Positions 51,632-59,725 of a DNA stretch of 64,000 bases are shown here, one piece after another. A program made the position numbers and the translations under genes. The notes beneath the pieces are model-generated. The model was not told the origin of the DNA, made no database searches, and worked only from the letters and a program-made list of their open reading frames with translations. The stretch is from NCBI GenBank assembly GCA_944325835.1, contig CALVBO010000001.1, positions 1 through 64,000 on the forward strand, written 5' to 3'. The stretch's first letter is position 1. The number at the start of each line of letters is the position of its first letter. The stretch comes from Candidatus Gastranaerophilales bacterium. Lineage in GTDB: Bacteria > Cyanobacteriota > Vampirovibrionia > Gastranaerophilales > Gastranaerophilaceae.

Positions 51632-52912
51632 GTGAAAAGTATTTGTCATGCTGAACTTGTTTCAGCATCTATCCCGCATTGCGAGCTACCGGTAGCGTTG
51701 GACAGATCCCGAAACGAGTTCGGGATGACAGCTAAGAGCGTACCGTCATTGCGAACGGTCGTAGACCGCGTGGCAATCCAGTCGGAATCCAATATGTCAT
51801 TGCATTACGTGAACGTTAGCCGACTATCCCAATATGAAACCGGCTCGACCGGCGGTGGATTGCTTCGTCACTACGTTCCTCGCAATGACAATGACGGTCA
51901 AGCCGGCTTCCTGTTTGATTGGTCGTTAAAACGTCATGTTCAACCCCTGTGTATGGCACTCAGTGCCTTCACGATGGCGGAAATATTGTTATCCCTCACG
52001 ATAATCGGTGTGGTTGCGGCGATAACGCTTCCGTCACTCACTGGAAACATTAACGAACGCACGTGGAGTACTCAAAGAAAAGCCCTCTATGCCCGCTTTA
52101 GTCAGGCAATAGCTCTGATGCCGTCCTTAAACGGTTATGGCACCCTTACGGAAGATGAATCGGGTAATGTCGTTGAGGATACCGCAGCAGAAACATTTAT
52201 AACCTCCGGCCTCTCTAAAGTGCTTAAAATAAACAATATTTGTGATTATGAGCATCTGGAAGATTGCGGTATTAAATCTGAAATTACAACGCAAACCGGT
52301 AATCGTATGGCGGTTCCGAAATCACTTAGTGAGTTAAATAGCCTTTTAATCAGCGCTTATGACTGGAGTATCACTGATACTAAAGCCGCTGCATTTGAAA
52401 CCCAAAATGGTGAAAGCATTGTTACATATTACAATCCGCGTTGTGTATTTAATCAAAACTCGCTGGCATTGAAAACCATGCAGTCAAGAATGTGTGCTAA
52501 TTTTATTTACGATTTGAACGGGACAAAAGGGCCAAATACTTATGGTAAAGATATAGGTTTTATGACAGTATTTTATCCGGTCGACTCCGTAGTGGTTGCC
52601 CCGCATGGCGCAAAAAACTTGAAAGTTGTGGTTTCGTATAGATCTACGGCCGGTAAAAATGCCTCTTCATACTGCACAGAACAGGCCGGTACCGATTATA
52701 GGCTGCCAAATATTTATGAGTTGGCATCTATATTTGCAAATGATAAGTTATCAGACGGTTTTGTCTCAAGCGGTAATACAAGCCAGGCGGAATATTGGTC
52801 TTCGACTGTTTATAATTCGGAGCGGGCGTATTCATTTAGTTTTGATAACGGCAGTGCGCATACTAATCTTATGACGGATATTAGAGTCGTAGGCTGTGTG
52901 ATGCGTGATTAA
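51632..52912 (+). CDS. Type IV pilin-like protein, copy 5
   Basis: The open frame has a GTG at 51632 within the repeat array. A more natural start is the ATG that gives MALSA|FTMAEILLSL, just five residues before the mature N terminus. The frame is also open back to the poly-G tract at 51542. The mature part shows Glu5, the conserved stalk, INNICDYEHLEDCGI, TKAAAFETQNGESI and DLNGTKGPNTYGKDIGF. The tail has DYRLPNIYELASIFAN and AEYWSSTVYNSERAYSF, the clearest DUF1566-like ending of the five, finishing CVMRD. The middle is shortened relative to the other copies. It is probably a surface pilus or pseudopilus subunit. Confidence 0.8.
   Translation: MKSICHAELVSASIPHCELPVALDRSRNEFGMTAKSVPSLRTVVDRVAIQSESNMSLHYVNVSRLSQYETGSTGGGLLRHYVPRNDNDGQAGFLFDWSLKRHVQPLCMALSAFTMAEILLSLTIIGVVAAITLPSLTGNINERTWSTQRKALYARFSQAIALMPSLNGYGTLTEDESGNVVEDTAAETFITSGLSKVLKINNICDYEHLEDCGIKSEITTQTGNRMAVPKSLSELNSLLISAYDWSITDTKAAAFETQNGESIVTYYNPRCVFNQNSLALKTMQSRMCANFIYDLNGTKGPNTYGKDIGFMTVFYPVDSVVVAPHGAKNLKVVVSYRSTAGKNASSYCTEQAGTDYRLPNIYELASIFANDKLSDGFVSSGNTSQAEYWSSTVYNSERAYSFSFDNGSAHTNLMTDIRVVGCVMRD
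51645..51920 (+). repeat. Translated palindromic repeat array, cassette 5
   Basis: The array has GTCATGCTGAACTTG...TTCGGGATGACA (51645-51730), GTCATTGCGAACGG...GTGGCAATCCAG (about 51746-51782) and an inverted TGGATTGCTTCG...CTCGCAATGACA near 51858-51890. Confidence 0.75.
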
Positions 52913-52919
52913 ATCCTAT

Positions 52920-52950
52920 CGGGAGCCTAGTCTAGGTTAACGGGCTCCCT
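52920..52950 (+). terminator. Terminator after pilin cassette 5
   Basis: GGGAGCC and GGCTCCC pair around a 15-nt loop, followed by TTTGAATTTTTTC. It overlaps the 3' end of the convergent helicase gene. Confidence 0.6.
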
Positions 52951-55218
52951 TTGAATTTTTTCTATTGCTTCGCGTGCCGTGAACACCAGCCAGTCAGGCA
53001 CATTTGAAATCGTTGTAAACTGACGCAGCACATCAACTACCCGTTTAAAAGAACGGACAATATCGCCTTCGCCTATATCAATTTGACCGGTAATTGTATC
53101 CCATTCTGCCCCCTCAACCCAGAGTTCTATTAAGGAAGAAAAATATGTGTTAATGTAAAGCGGTTCTTCCAGTAAGTATTTCCCCTGTAATTTTTCTATG
53201 CGCCGCTTGATATTACGAATAGTATTCAGAGATTTTCTGACAGGTTCTGAGAACGGCAGATAAGGGAATTCCCCGCGCAAATCCTCTGTCGTAACCGCAC
53301 AGACAACAGCCGCAAGCTGTGCCGGTGTTAAATTCTCCAGAGCATTAGAGAAAATTATTTCAGCAAGGAAAAGTTCATTTTCCGAGCGGATTTGTGATAT
53401 CGTAATCCCGCCCTCGGTCGGATAATCATCTTTTAAGTACCCTGCGTCAGTGAGAGCGTTTCTGTGCGCAAGAAATTTATTCCAGAAAATATCGCGCTGG
53501 CGCTCTATCTCTTTTTCAAGTTTGTGTTTGTGCCCGATTAATCGTCCGATTACCTCAATATTTTTTGAGTGCTTTTTGAATAATCTGCAATTGTCACAGC
53601 AATAAGTGTGCATTTTTTCAAGATTTTTCTTGTTATCGCGTGAAAATTGAAGAATTTCTTCTGAAATTTTGCGGTTTTTCGCACTTTCCTGTTTAATAAT
53701 TTTTTTGTAGGTATCTTTATTTTGAATATAAAGATTTTTTATTGACAGGTATTCGCGCAAAGTGTCATCGTTTTTGGAATACGGACAGTCAATTTGACGC
53801 TCTTTAATCTGCGCATCATATTGTTCATTTTGCTTTAGTAGCGGGAAAAGGCGTGAGCCGGAAGAAAAGTAACCAAAACTTTTCATGATTAATTCTTTGG
53901 CTTCTTCCAGTGTAAATCGTTGTAAAAGGTTTAAGACCATGGAATAACTAGGTGAAAAGCGGCTTTCTAACGGGTTTGCACCGCTCAGGACAAGTTCTGC
54001 GACTTCTTCCGGAGTTTGGAAATAACTTCCGACAACCGTTACATATCCGACTTCATCCATGCCACGGCGTCCGGCGCGTCCGGACATTTGTAAAAATTCG
54101 CTGGCCGTAAGCATTCTGTGACCGCTGTCCGTGCGTTTGCTTACAGAACTTATAACGGTTGAGCGCGCAGGCATATTTATACCGGCAGCGAGAGTTTCAG
54201 TTGCAAAAACTACTTTTATTAAACCTTTCTGGAATAATTTTTCAACAAGAATTTTCCAAGAAGGCAGAAGCCCCGCATGGTGTGAAGCTACTCCCTGATA
54301 AAGGTATTCAATATGCTTGTTGTTATAAAGATACGGGTTCTCTGCGATATATTCTTCTACAAACTGGCGGATTTGCGCTTTTTCCGCGTTTGTTACAAGG
54401 TCTAAATATGCGCATTTTTCCATTTGTTCGTCACATCTTTTTCTTGAGAATGTGAAGTAAATTGCAGGAAGCATGTCGTTATCGTGAAGATTTTGTACAA
54501 TTTCTTTGACATAGCTTTTTTGTTCCTTCAATTTTCCGTGCCTGCCGTAAGGACGTTTTTCGGGTCTGATTTTGGAATTAAGCTGTCCGCTAGGTGTTAA
54601 AAGCGGTAAAAGTTTTGCCGGCTGGGAACTGTCAAAGTAGAAGAATCTCAGCGGTACCGGCCGGAAATCAGTATTAACAAGTTTTGTTTCCGAGTGAACC
54701 GAGTTAATCCATTCGGTGAGTTCATCAGCGTTTGCGACAGTTGCGGAAAGTGCAACAATCTGGATATTCGTAGGGCAGTAAATTATACTTTCTTCCCAGA
54801 CTGTTCCTCGTTGTTCATCGTTCATATAGTGAACTTCGTCAAGAATTACGTAGCGTACATCTTTAAGATTATCAGCAACAGCGCCGAGGTTTGTTCCGTA
54901 GAGCATATTTCTGAAAACTTCCGTTGTCATAACAACAATCTGCGCAGTGCGGTTAATTGATGTATCGCCTGTTAAAAGTCCGACTTTTTCCGTGCCGTAT
55001 TTTTCTGAAAAATCATAATATTTCTGGTTAGAAAGCGCCTTGAGAGGAGTTGTATAAAAAACGCGGGTATTATTTTTTAAAGCTTCATGAATTGCGTGCT
55101 GTGCAATTACGGTCTTGCCGGCACCGGTAGGCGCGCATACCACAACGCTTTTTCCTTCACTTATATAATCGCAGGCCTCTTTTTGAAAATCATCCAGTTC
55201 AAAGGGAAATTCGTACAT
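52927..55218 (-). CDS. Ski2-like DEAD/DEAH-box RNA helicase with DSHCT-type C terminus
   Basis: This 763-aa superfamily 2 helicase has the Q-like FQKEACDYI, motif I APTGAGKT, motif II LDEVHYMND, motif III SATVAN, and motif VI QMSGRAGRRGMDE. A middle segment has a small Cys cluster (YCCDNCRLFKKH), and the C terminus is helical like the DSHCT domain of Mtr4/Ski2 relatives. Such proteins occur in cyanobacteria and actinobacteria and are thought to act in RNA unwinding or decay. I take the ATG at 55218, with AGGAG directly upstream. A promoter-like pair lies at 55245-55273. Confidence 0.9.
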   Translation of the reverse strand: MYEFPFELDDFQKEACDYISEGKSVVVCAPTGAGKTVIAQHAIHEALKNNTRVFYTTPLKALSNQKYYDFSEKYGTEKVGLLTGDTSINRTAQIVVMTTEVFRNMLYGTNLGAVADNLKDVRYVILDEVHYMNDEQRGTVWEESIIYCPTNIQIVALSATVANADELTEWINSVHSETKLVNTDFRPVPLRFFYFDSSQPAKLLPLLTPSGQLNSKIRPEKRPYGRHGKLKEQKSYVKEIVQNLHDNDMLPAIYFTFSRKRCDEQMEKCAYLDLVTNAEKAQIRQFVEEYIAENPYLYNNKHIEYLYQGVASHHAGLLPSWKILVEKLFQKGLIKVVFATETLAAGINMPARSTVISSVSKRTDSGHRMLTASEFLQMSGRAGRRGMDEVGYVTVVGSYFQTPEEVAELVLSGANPLESRFSPSYSMVLNLLQRFTLEEAKELIMKSFGYFSSGSRLFPLLKQNEQYDAQIKERQIDCPYSKNDDTLREYLSIKNLYIQNKDTYKKIIKQESAKNRKISEEILQFSRDNKKNLEKMHTYCCDNCRLFKKHSKNIEVIGRLIGHKHKLEKEIERQRDIFWNKFLAHRNALTDAGYLKDDYPTEGGITISQIRSENELFLAEIIFSNALENLTPAQLAAVVCAVTTEDLRGEFPYLPFSEPVRKSLNTIRNIKRRIEKLQGKYLLEEPLYINTYFSSLIELWVEGAEWDTITGQIDIGEGDIVRSFKRVVDVLRQFTTISNVPDWLVFTAREAIEKIQREPVNLD

Positions 55219-55244
55219 TATACTCCTCATCTATTCCTATTCTC

Positions 55245-55273
55245 AGGATAACACGGATTAGCGGTTTTATCAA
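55245..55273 (-). promoter_or_regulatory. Possible promoter for the helicase gene
   Basis: On the minus strand TTGATA and TATCCT are 17 bp apart, about 27 bp before the ATG. Confidence 0.45.
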
Positions 55274-55419
55274 GGTTTAATAAAAATTTACAAATCCCTG
55301 CGGTTCAGTTATAAAAGGAAAATTTAAGGCTTATACGCATGAGGGTCCGCCTGTGTAAACTTGATTTCGCGCATGCTTTGAATTATGATGTCAATAAAGT
55401 TAACTTTTCGTTAACATTG

Positions 55420-55436
55420 TCGGGATTTAATCCCGA
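55420..55436 (+). promoter_or_regulatory. Inverted repeat before lytic transglycosylase
   Basis: TCGGGAT and ATCCCGA flank TTA, making a perfect 7-bp palindrome. It lies about 30 bp before the preferred TTG start and could be an operator or mRNA hairpin. Confidence 0.4.
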
Positions 55437-55466
55437 ATGCAATTTACAAGATTGAGGGTTGTTATA

Positions 55467-56102
55467 TTGAATATTAAAAAAACATTTACTATTTTAAGCT
55501 TAGCGCTTCTTTTTGGCTGCACAGCAGCAAACGCTTATACTCTGGATGAGATTAAAACAACTATTGTTAATCAGGCAATTGAACTTGGTATTGATCCGGC
55601 GCTTGCTTTAAGTATTGCAAAAGTTGAATCAAATTTCAGAATGGAAGCACGCAGTTCCTGCGGGGCTGTCGGTGTTTTTCAGATAATGCCGTCAACTGCA
55701 AAAAAAATCGGTATTAACCCGTATTCATTGACTGAAAACATCCGCGGCGGGCTTAAATATTATCTTACAATGTACAGAATGTTCGGCTCTGTTGAACTCG
55801 CACTTGCGGCATACAACGCAGGCCCGGGAAACGTAAAAAGATATAATAACACTGTTCCTCCATTCGGAGAAACAAAAAGATTTGTAGAAAAAATTATGGC
55901 GCTCCAGAATGTTCACAAAAACGATCCTGCAGTTTTGCAGGCAAGAGCACCAAAACCGGTCGTTGTTAAAACTACGCAGGTCGTGAAGGAAGAAGTTAAA
56001 CCGCAGGAAGAGGAAAAAGAAGATGAAGTAATTGATCTTGAAGCTCAAAAAGCATCTTCTGTTATTATAGAAACTATTATGCAGGAAGTTACTGCTATTT
56101 AA
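55467..56102 (+). CDS. Lytic transglycosylase (SLT domain)
   Basis: This enzyme cleaves peptidoglycan glycan strands in the periplasm. A signal peptide (NIKKTFTILSLALLFGCTAANA) precedes the SLT domain. The domain has the catalytic Glu in AKVESNFR, GAVGVFQIMPSTAKKIG, NIRGGLKYY and ALAAYNAGPGNVKRY. A Lys/Glu/Val-rich tail of about 60 residues follows. The TTG at 55467 has GAGGG eight bases upstream; the ATG at 55437 lacks a ribosome site and would add ten residues before the signal peptide. nadD starts two bases after the stop. Confidence 0.87.
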   Translation: MNIKKTFTILSLALLFGCTAANAYTLDEIKTTIVNQAIELGIDPALALSIAKVESNFRMEARSSCGAVGVFQIMPSTAKKIGINPYSLTENIRGGLKYYLTMYRMFGSVELALAAYNAGPGNVKRYNNTVPPFGETKRFVEKIMALQNVHKNDPAVLQARAPKPVVVKTTQVVKEEVKPQEEEKEDEVIDLEAQKASSVIIETIMQEVTAI

Positions 56103-56104
56103 TT

Positions 56105-56701
56105 ATGAATATTTGTCTTTTTTGCGGCACATTTAATCCTGTTCATAATGCGCATATAAGAATGGCACAGTATGTTTTGAGGAAGTTCGATTTTGAAAAA
56201 GTGATTTTTATTCCGTCATACATTCCGCCTCATAAAAACACGCAGGGCGTGAGTGCTGAAAACCGTATGGAAATGGTTCGACTTGCAATTAACGGCCAAA
56301 AACGTTTTGAGGTTTCTGATATAGAATTTCAACTTGCGCAAAAATATGAAAAATCCTATACATATTTGACCATTCTTGAATTGCGCAAGCTTTTCAATAC
56401 AGAAGAAAAATTTAATTTTATTATAGGCACAGATGCCTTTGAAAAAATTGAAAGCTGGTATGAAGCGGACAAGCTTAAAGGCCTTCTTAAATTTATTGTT
56501 TCACGGCGCGAAGATGATTGTGACCTGAGCCGGTTTGATTATTTGAGGGAAAAAGGTTTTGATTTTGACTTTACAAACCTTGCGTTTTATGATATTTCTT
56601 CAACAGAATTAAGAAATAAAATTTCTCGCGGGGAAAGTATTTCTGATTTGGTTCCTGCAGCAGTTGAGGATTATATTATTGAAAATGGTTTGTACAGATG
56701 A
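56105..56701 (+). CDS. nadD: Nicotinate-nucleotide adenylyltransferase
   Basis: The enzyme adenylates nicotinate mononucleotide in NAD synthesis, the step after the nadC product made at 24.1 kb. The 198-aa protein has the nucleotidyltransferase motif GTFNPVHNAHIRMA at about 8-21 and ISSTELRNKISRGES near the end. It starts two bases after the transglycosylase stop and its own stop overlaps yqeK, so the three are probably one operon. Confidence 0.95.
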   Translation: MNICLFCGTFNPVHNAHIRMAQYVLRKFDFEKVIFIPSYIPPHKNTQGVSAENRMEMVRLAINGQKRFEVSDIEFQLAQKYEKSYTYLTILELRKLFNTEEKFNFIIGTDAFEKIESWYEADKLKGLLKFIVSRREDDCDLSRFDYLREKGFDFDFTNLAFYDISSTELRNKISRGESISDLVPAAVEDYIIENGLYR

Positions 56702-57272
56702 AATAAAAGAATGGCTGAGGGTTAACCTGACCGCAGAAAAGTATGTTCATTCGCTTGGAACGGCAGAGGCTGCAAAGGCGATAGCAGAAAAATGCGCTTA
56801 TGATGAGAACAAAGCGTATTTTGCGGGGCTTGTGCATGACTGTGCTAAAAATCTTCCATTAGAAGAACAACTTGAACTTGTCAGGCGGGCGCCGTTTGAG
56901 CTTATGGAGGGCGAAACTGACAACGCAAAAATTCTTCATGCTCCGGCAGGCGCTGTTCTTGCCAGTGAAATTTTTAATGTTAATGACGAGGAAATCCTTT
57001 CTGCTGTGCGCTGGCATACACTGGGACATGTCGGGATGACTATGCTTGAAAAAATAATTTTTCTCGCAGATAAAATTGAACCCGAAACCCGCGGACGTGA
57101 GGATTATGAAAAAAGGCTTAAAGCCCTTGATAACCCGAAAATGCTCGAGAAAGAAATTCTTGATTGCTATATTTATACAATAAAAAGTCTTGTTGACAGG
57201 CAGTTAAAAATTTGTAATCAAACTATTGATGTTTATAATTATCTGTCCGAGAAAGGCTCACGCCTTGGCTGA
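56685..57272 (+). CDS. yqeK: HD-domain hydrolase, YqeK family
   Basis: This 195-aa HD-domain protein resembles YqeK, described as a symmetrical Ap4A hydrolase. HD motifs are KYVHSLGTAEAA, FAGLVHDCAKNL, HAPAGAVLASEIF and VRWHTLGHVGM. The start at 56685 lies within the last codons of nadD (17-bp overlap), the usual nadD-yqeK pairing. The last nine or so codons (SEKGSRLG) and the stop are supplied by the structured repeat that begins at 57244. The original C terminus has therefore probably been replaced or trimmed. Confidence 0.9.
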   Translation: MVCTDEIKEWLRVNLTAEKYVHSLGTAEAAKAIAEKCAYDENKAYFAGLVHDCAKNLPLEEQLELVRRAPFELMEGETDNAKILHAPAGAVLASEIFNVNDEEILSAVRWHTLGHVGMTMLEKIIFLADKIEPETRGREDYEKRLKALDNPKMLEKEILDCYIYTIKSLVDRQLKICNQTIDVYNYLSEKGSRLG

Positions 57273-57471
57273 GCCTTTTGAGTGACGTATTAGACAGCAC
57301 TCTGCCGAGAAAAACAGTCCAGTGAACTGTTTTTCGAGAGGGAACGCCACGGCTCGCGGTTCAGCGCGAGTGAGCTGAGGCATTCCAAGGCAAAACCGCG
57401 CTTTTGCCTGAATGCCGTTAAGCGCGAGTTGAGCAAGAAGCGAGGCGGAGCGGCGGAGAACTGCTTTATTT
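57244..57471 (+). repeat. Two-hairpin structured repeat, copy 2 (long form)
   Basis: This 228-bp element opens TGTCCGAGAAAG inside yqeK and closes CTGCTTTATTT. The first stem is AAAGGCTCA/TGAGCCTTT, different from other copies but still paired. It shares with copy 1 the internal AGGCAAAA/TTTTGCCT hairpin. Confidence 0.85.
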
Positions 57472-57544
57472 GTTAAAATTCTTGAAATAAGTGTACAAAT
57501 TATATTTTTCATGCTAAAATCGCAATGAAGGAGCTGGTTTTTTA

Positions 57545-59725
57545 ATGAAAATATTGGAGATAAAAAATAGTTTAGTTAAAATAGCGTATGACGTAGAAGA
57601 CAATTTAGCACTTTCAGGGTTTGCAATCATTGAAGATACCAACACCCCGTATGTTGCGCAGGTCGTTAATTTGAAGGCTGAAAACGGCAGAAATTTCGCG
57701 GTTTTAAAACTTCTGTTTACATTTAATACAGAAGGAGTTTTGAAAGCATATAACGGTACGATACCTTCGCTGGATGCTACAATTACCAGACTTCCTTCAG
57801 AAGAATTATTAAGCATTCTGCCAATGGATAACCCTGTTTATCTGGGACTTCTTGCACAGCAGGAAATTCCGTTTAAGCTTGATTCCTCAGTTCTGGAATC
57901 TAATCTTTTAATCTGCTCCAATAATGTCGACAATACCAGTAAACTTCTAAGCAATATCCTTCCTCAGATTGTTGAAGAAGGTAAAAAAATCGTTTTATTT
58001 GATGTTAATGGCGATTTTTCATCAGAAGAAAACTTTGTTTTCGGCAAAAACTTTAAGCTTCCGCTTAATTCACAGTTCCTTGATTTTATTTTTGAAAATG
58101 ATCTTGAGGGCGTTGAACCGGTTAGTAAAGCGGTTATTCAGGATATTTTTAAAGAAGTTCAGGATTATATTAATGATTTGCCGGAAGGGTATCTGCCGAT
58201 TGATTTGTTTATTAACGTTGTCCAGCAGCAATATCAGGAAACAGGTATTCCGGAACTTGTTCTGCTTAAAAATAAATTGTTAAAATATCAGGACAATAAC
58301 ATTTTTGCCGCAGGAAAGGATGATATAGATTTATTCAGAAATAAGGTAGCACATTCAGATTCTCTGATTGTTGATATTTCAACTGTTGATTTGAAACTTC
58401 AAAAACTTTTAATTCCTTATATGTTTGACTGTGTTTCTACCGTCAATTCGGATACCTTCGTGCTTATTACAATGAATAACGAAGTTGCTGATAAACGCTT
58501 ACTCAGAAAAACGCTGGAATTTAAAAATATTTATACAACAATTATTTGCGGTCATGAGTTTAAGTATCTGCCGGATTTGAAGCAAATTATACAAAATCTT
58601 ATACTTTTTGCTCCGCAAACCTTGCAACACGATTTTGCTAACTACAACACTTTCTTAAATAAATTAAATCCTGAGGAATTTGTTGTATACGGTCCGGCAA
58701 CGCAAAATATTCCGTTTATTGTTCAGGTTAAACCGTATGAGGACTTAATAGAACTTGATAAACAACTTGCGGAATCTCGTGAAAATGAGGCTCAGGCTGA
58801 CGAGCCGGCTGCGGATGAAGTGCAGGAAGAAACAACTGTTGATAATAATGTTTACACAACTATTCCGCCGTCATCTATGGATTTGACCGAAGCTTTAACT
58901 GAAGAACCGGCAGCAGAAGAGCCGGAACTTATTCCTTATGAAGAACCGGAAGTTATAGAAGTTCAGCCGGAGGAGCCTTCTGCAGAGGACAAAACCGAAG
59001 ATGAAGTTGTCTTTCCTCAATTACCGGAAAATGAAGATGAGCACCTTGATTTTCCCTCATTTCAGGAAGATGAACCGGTCGTTTCTGACGCTGACGAAGT
59101 GTCTGAATTTGAGCAGGAAGCTATCAATGACCGCGAAATTCTGGAAGAACAGGTAGCAAAAGATGTTGATGCGGCACTTTACCGCAAGCTTGATGAAGAA
59201 ACTCTGGAAACGGAAAATGATGTTAATCCGGATGTTCTGGTTGATGAGGAACCGGAACTTTCAGAAAGCGATCTTGATTTTATCCAATCCATGCCGATTG
59301 AAGATAACAATCAGGAGGTTTATACCTCAGATGAATTTGAACAGGCTCCGGACGCCGATGCAGCGCCAACCGTTGAAGATTTAGAAAATTCAGTGCTGGA
59401 TGAAGGCGCTATTGAAGAGCTTGATGTGGATAATTCACACATGTTTATTGACGATGATGACGACGGAAGCACGGATGACTCTCAAATGGTTCCGATTTAT
59501 ACGCCGGAAGAAATGAAAGAAAATGATGAAAATGCTCCGTTATTTGAATCAGGAGATGTTGTTTCTCACCCTAAATACGGTCAGGGTGTTGTTGAAAAAA
59601 TGATTAACTATGGCAATAAAACGCTTTGTTCAATAAGTTTCGTGAATATTGGCAGAAGATTGCTTGATCCGAACTTATCTGAATTGAAGCTGGTCAGCCG
59701 CGGCGGGGTTATTGTTAATAACTAA
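57545..59725 (+). CDS. HerA-like (degenerate) ATPase protein with acidic linker and UvrD-type Tudor tail
   Basis: This 726-aa protein starts with a beta-rich region (1-95) that looks like the HAS barrel of HerA-type ATPases. A segment LLICSNNVDNTSKLLSNIL sits where Walker A would be but lacks GKT. KIVLFDVNGDFS then resembles the HerA DxHGEY/F strand. Residues about 410-670 are very acidic (Glu, Asp, Pro). The end, SGDVVSHPKYGQGVVEKMI...ISFVNIGRRLLDPNLSELK, matches the Tudor-like tail of UvrD/PcrA helicases that binds RNA polymerase. An AAGGAG site lies upstream of the ATG. It stands alone after the repeat. The DNA or transcription link is inferred. Confidence 0.6.
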   Translation: MKILEIKNSLVKIAYDVEDNLALSGFAIIEDTNTPYVAQVVNLKAENGRNFAVLKLLFTFNTEGVLKAYNGTIPSLDATITRLPSEELLSILPMDNPVYLGLLAQQEIPFKLDSSVLESNLLICSNNVDNTSKLLSNILPQIVEEGKKIVLFDVNGDFSSEENFVFGKNFKLPLNSQFLDFIFENDLEGVEPVSKAVIQDIFKEVQDYINDLPEGYLPIDLFINVVQQQYQETGIPELVLLKNKLLKYQDNNIFAAGKDDIDLFRNKVAHSDSLIVDISTVDLKLQKLLIPYMFDCVSTVNSDTFVLITMNNEVADKRLLRKTLEFKNIYTTIICGHEFKYLPDLKQIIQNLILFAPQTLQHDFANYNTFLNKLNPEEFVVYGPATQNIPFIVQVKPYEDLIELDKQLAESRENEAQADEPAADEVQEETTVDNNVYTTIPPSSMDLTEALTEEPAAEEPELIPYEEPEVIEVQPEEPSAEDKTEDEVVFPQLPENEDEHLDFPSFQEDEPVVSDADEVSEFEQEAINDREILEEQVAKDVDAALYRKLDEETLETENDVNPDVLVDEEPELSESDLDFIQSMPIEDNNQEVYTSDEFEQAPDADAAPTVEDLENSVLDEGAIEELDVDNSHMFIDDDDDGSTDDSQMVPIYTPEEMKENDENAPLFESGDVVSHPKYGQGVVEKMINYGNKTLCSISFVNIGRRLLDPNLSELKLVSRGGVIVNN

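Noticed and set aside
1-52912. Diversity-generating retroelement acting on the lectin-like pilin tails
   Set aside because: No reverse transcriptase, template repeat or accessory gene is visible in the window, and tail differences are not limited to a short A-rich block.
8363-52912. Transposon carrying the pilin cassettes
   Set aside because: No transposase, integrase or clear terminal repeats flank the cassettes; only shared promoter, leader and repeats are seen.
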